From Methanobacteriota archaeon (lineage in GTDB: Archaea; Thermoplasmatota; Thermoplasmata; Thermoplasmatales; ARK-15), in contig WSBC01000016.1 in NCBI GenBank assembly GCA_009758405.1, forward strand, positions 124,001 to 188,000: a stretch of DNA of 64,000 nucleotides, in the 5' to 3' direction. Positions 63,221-64,000 of this stretch are shown one piece after another. The first letter of the stretch is position 1. Each line of letters opens with the position of its first letter. The notes under the pieces were generated by a model. That model did no database searches. It worked only from the letters and a program-made list of their open reading frames with translations, and had not been told where the DNA came from. Made by a program: the position numbers and the translations under genes.

Positions 63221-63289
63221 ATTTTACATAAATAAAAAATAACATAAAAATTTAAATAAAGGATTGATCATTACTATAATGGGATAAAT

Positions 63290-63556
63290 ATGTTAACTGA
63301 AGTAACTGAACTCATTGGACTTGAAATATATACGGATAAAGGATATTTGTTGGGGACAGTTGAGGATGTTTCTATAGATGTTGATCAGCAGGTTACATAT
63401 GGTCTTTATGTATCAAAAACAAATCCACTCCTAGTTGAGGATGGAGTTCCAGTTCTAGTACCTTTTAGGTGGGTTAAGGCCGTAGGGGATATAATAATCA
63501 TGAAGAAATTTCCCCAATTTGTATCTCTTAGTACTGGTGAAAAGAAAACTGAATAA
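63290..63556 (+). CDS. PRC-barrel domain protein
   Basis: The 88-residue protein consists of one PRC-barrel domain: VTELIGLEIYTDKGYLLGTVEDVSIDVDQQVTYGLYV, VPVLVPFRWVKAVGDIIIMKKFP. Archaeal single-domain PRC proteins are frequent; some take part in RNA metabolism or, in fused and paired forms, in cell division (CdpB group). Which applies here cannot be told. A TATA-like AATTTAAATAAA lies about 35 bases upstream of the ATG. It is convergent with thpR. Confidence 0.88.
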   Translation: MLTEVTELIGLEIYTDKGYLLGTVEDVSIDVDQQVTYGLYVSKTNPLLVEDGVPVLVPFRWVKAVGDIIIMKKFPQFVSLSTGEKKTE

Positions 63557-63559
63557 AAA

Positions 63560-64000
63560 TTACTTAAGAAAATATTTTTTAATTTCTTCATAAACAGGAC
63601 CATCTGGTTTTAGTGTACTCTTATAAAGTGAAAAATGGTCTATAGGATAAATCCCGAATTCTGTATTTTTAAATGCTTTTAAGTCCTCCGAAAGATTTGA
63701 AATTTCCTTTAGTCTTCCTATGGTAAGATGTGGAGAGAACCTTTCTTCATTGTAAAAAGAAAGTTTATCTGAAACCTCATTACCTAATTTATTTAGTTCT
63801 TCTGAAATAATACCTATCCATAATACCCTAGCCTTTTTTTCATTTGGAAATGCTCCTGCACCTTTTAACATTAAGCTAAATTGACTTATTTTTATGCTTG
63901 AAAGAATAGAATCAATCTTTTCCAATTCACCCTCATCAACTTCTCCTATGAATTTTAAAGTAATGTGAAGATTTTCAGGTTCAACGAGCTTGATTTTGTA
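63560..64000 (-). CDS. thpR: RNA 2',3'-cyclic phosphodiesterase (2'-5' RNA ligase family), 5' end outside the window
   Basis: The frame is open to the right edge of the window, so the N-terminus is missing. Visible are the first catalytic motif HITLKF (in VEPENLHITLKFIGEV, read at about 63.95-63.99 kb) and the second, HLTIGR (in ERFSPHLTIGRLKE). These are the paired HxT motifs of the 2H phosphoesterase superfamily. The 3' portion ends VYEEIKKYFLK. The enzyme hydrolyses 2',3'-cyclic phosphates and can join tRNA halves in vitro. Confidence 0.92.
   Translation of the reverse strand, partial: YKIKLVEPENLHITLKFIGEVDEGELEKIDSILSSIKISQFSLMLKGAGAFPNEKKARVLWIGIISEELNKLGNEVSDKLSFYNEERFSPHLTIGRLKEISNLSEDLKAFKNTEFGIYPIDHFSLYKSTLKPDGPVYEEIKKYFLK

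Noticed and set aside
1-64000. CRISPR arrays, rRNA and tRNA genes
   Set aside because: No regularly spaced repeats and no GC-rich structured RNA segments were seen in the short AT-rich spacers; a covariance-model search would be decisive.

Overview
The window is a densely packed, low-GC (about one third G+C) piece of an archaeal chromosome. Archaeal information-processing genes (TFB, PCNA, aIF5B, ribosomal protein L15e, TiaS, pyruvoyl arginine decarboxylase, AsnRS-like asparagine synthetase) settle the domain. A single-chain O6-alkylguanine alkyltransferase/endonuclease V fusion, an architecture characterised from Ferroplasma acidarmanus, together with many leaderless-looking starts and the overall gene content, points to the Thermoplasmatales, perhaps the Ferroplasma/Acidiplasma branch. 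The genus is an inference.

Layout. 0-6.6 kb: aminotransferase, HhH glycosylase-like protein, guaB, a MarC family membrane protein, then a pair of sequon-rich surface proteins facing a tandem winged-helix regulator and a small membrane protein. 6.6-18 kb: tiaS, then a corrinoid uptake and cobalamin salvage region (btuD-btuC-TPR gene on the minus strand; btuF-radical SAM-cbiB-cobD-cobQ on the plus strand; cobT-cbiZ on the minus strand; cobS-cobY on the plus strand). 18-24 kb: DNA repair (Ogg2-like; AGT-EndoV), polyamine genes (speD-pdaD) and purSLQ. 24-38.6 kb: transporters (APC, DUF1646, MFS), small regulators, prenyl synthase, pyrG, a glycosyltransferase, L15e, a small basic winged-helix protein, aIF5B, PCNA, a UbiD-like decarboxylase and pdxT.

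38.6-41.5 kb is an AT-rich accessory patch: an orphan gcvT, two small unknown genes, and two decayed genes (a DsrE-like protein and a TauE/SafE exporter with two frameshifts). It is followed directly by the most notable locus, a five-gene cluster at 41.6-45.6 kb that looks like a minimal type IV secretion apparatus: a VirB2-like pilin, a VirB6-like polytopic protein, a VirB3/PrgI-like hairpin joined to a domain resembling the VirB4 N-terminus, a small membrane protein and a VirB4-like ATPase. No relaxase, coupling protein or integrase is nearby. A perfect 26-bp palindrome lies in the promoter region. The closest described relatives by architecture are the crenarchaeal Ced and Ted DNA-import systems, so a euryarchaeal DNA import or exchange machine is the leading hypothesis.

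45.6-64 kb: tfb, a lysine 6-aminotransferase/amino acid racemase pair, asparagine synthetase with a divergent Lrp regulator, two MoeA genes (one with a periplasmic-binding-like tail), an acyl-CoA ligase, a flavin-binding protein, an IS481-like element with 31-bp imperfect terminal repeats and a frameshifted transposase, then a folate-linked histidine-degradation operon (hutU-ftcD-fhs) leading into the GMP synthase glutaminase, a PRC-barrel protein and a partial thpR. No tRNA, rRNA or CRISPR array was recognised. Genes are tightly packed, with many ATGA overlaps and two convergent pairs whose stop codons abut (3465/3466 and 15138/15139).
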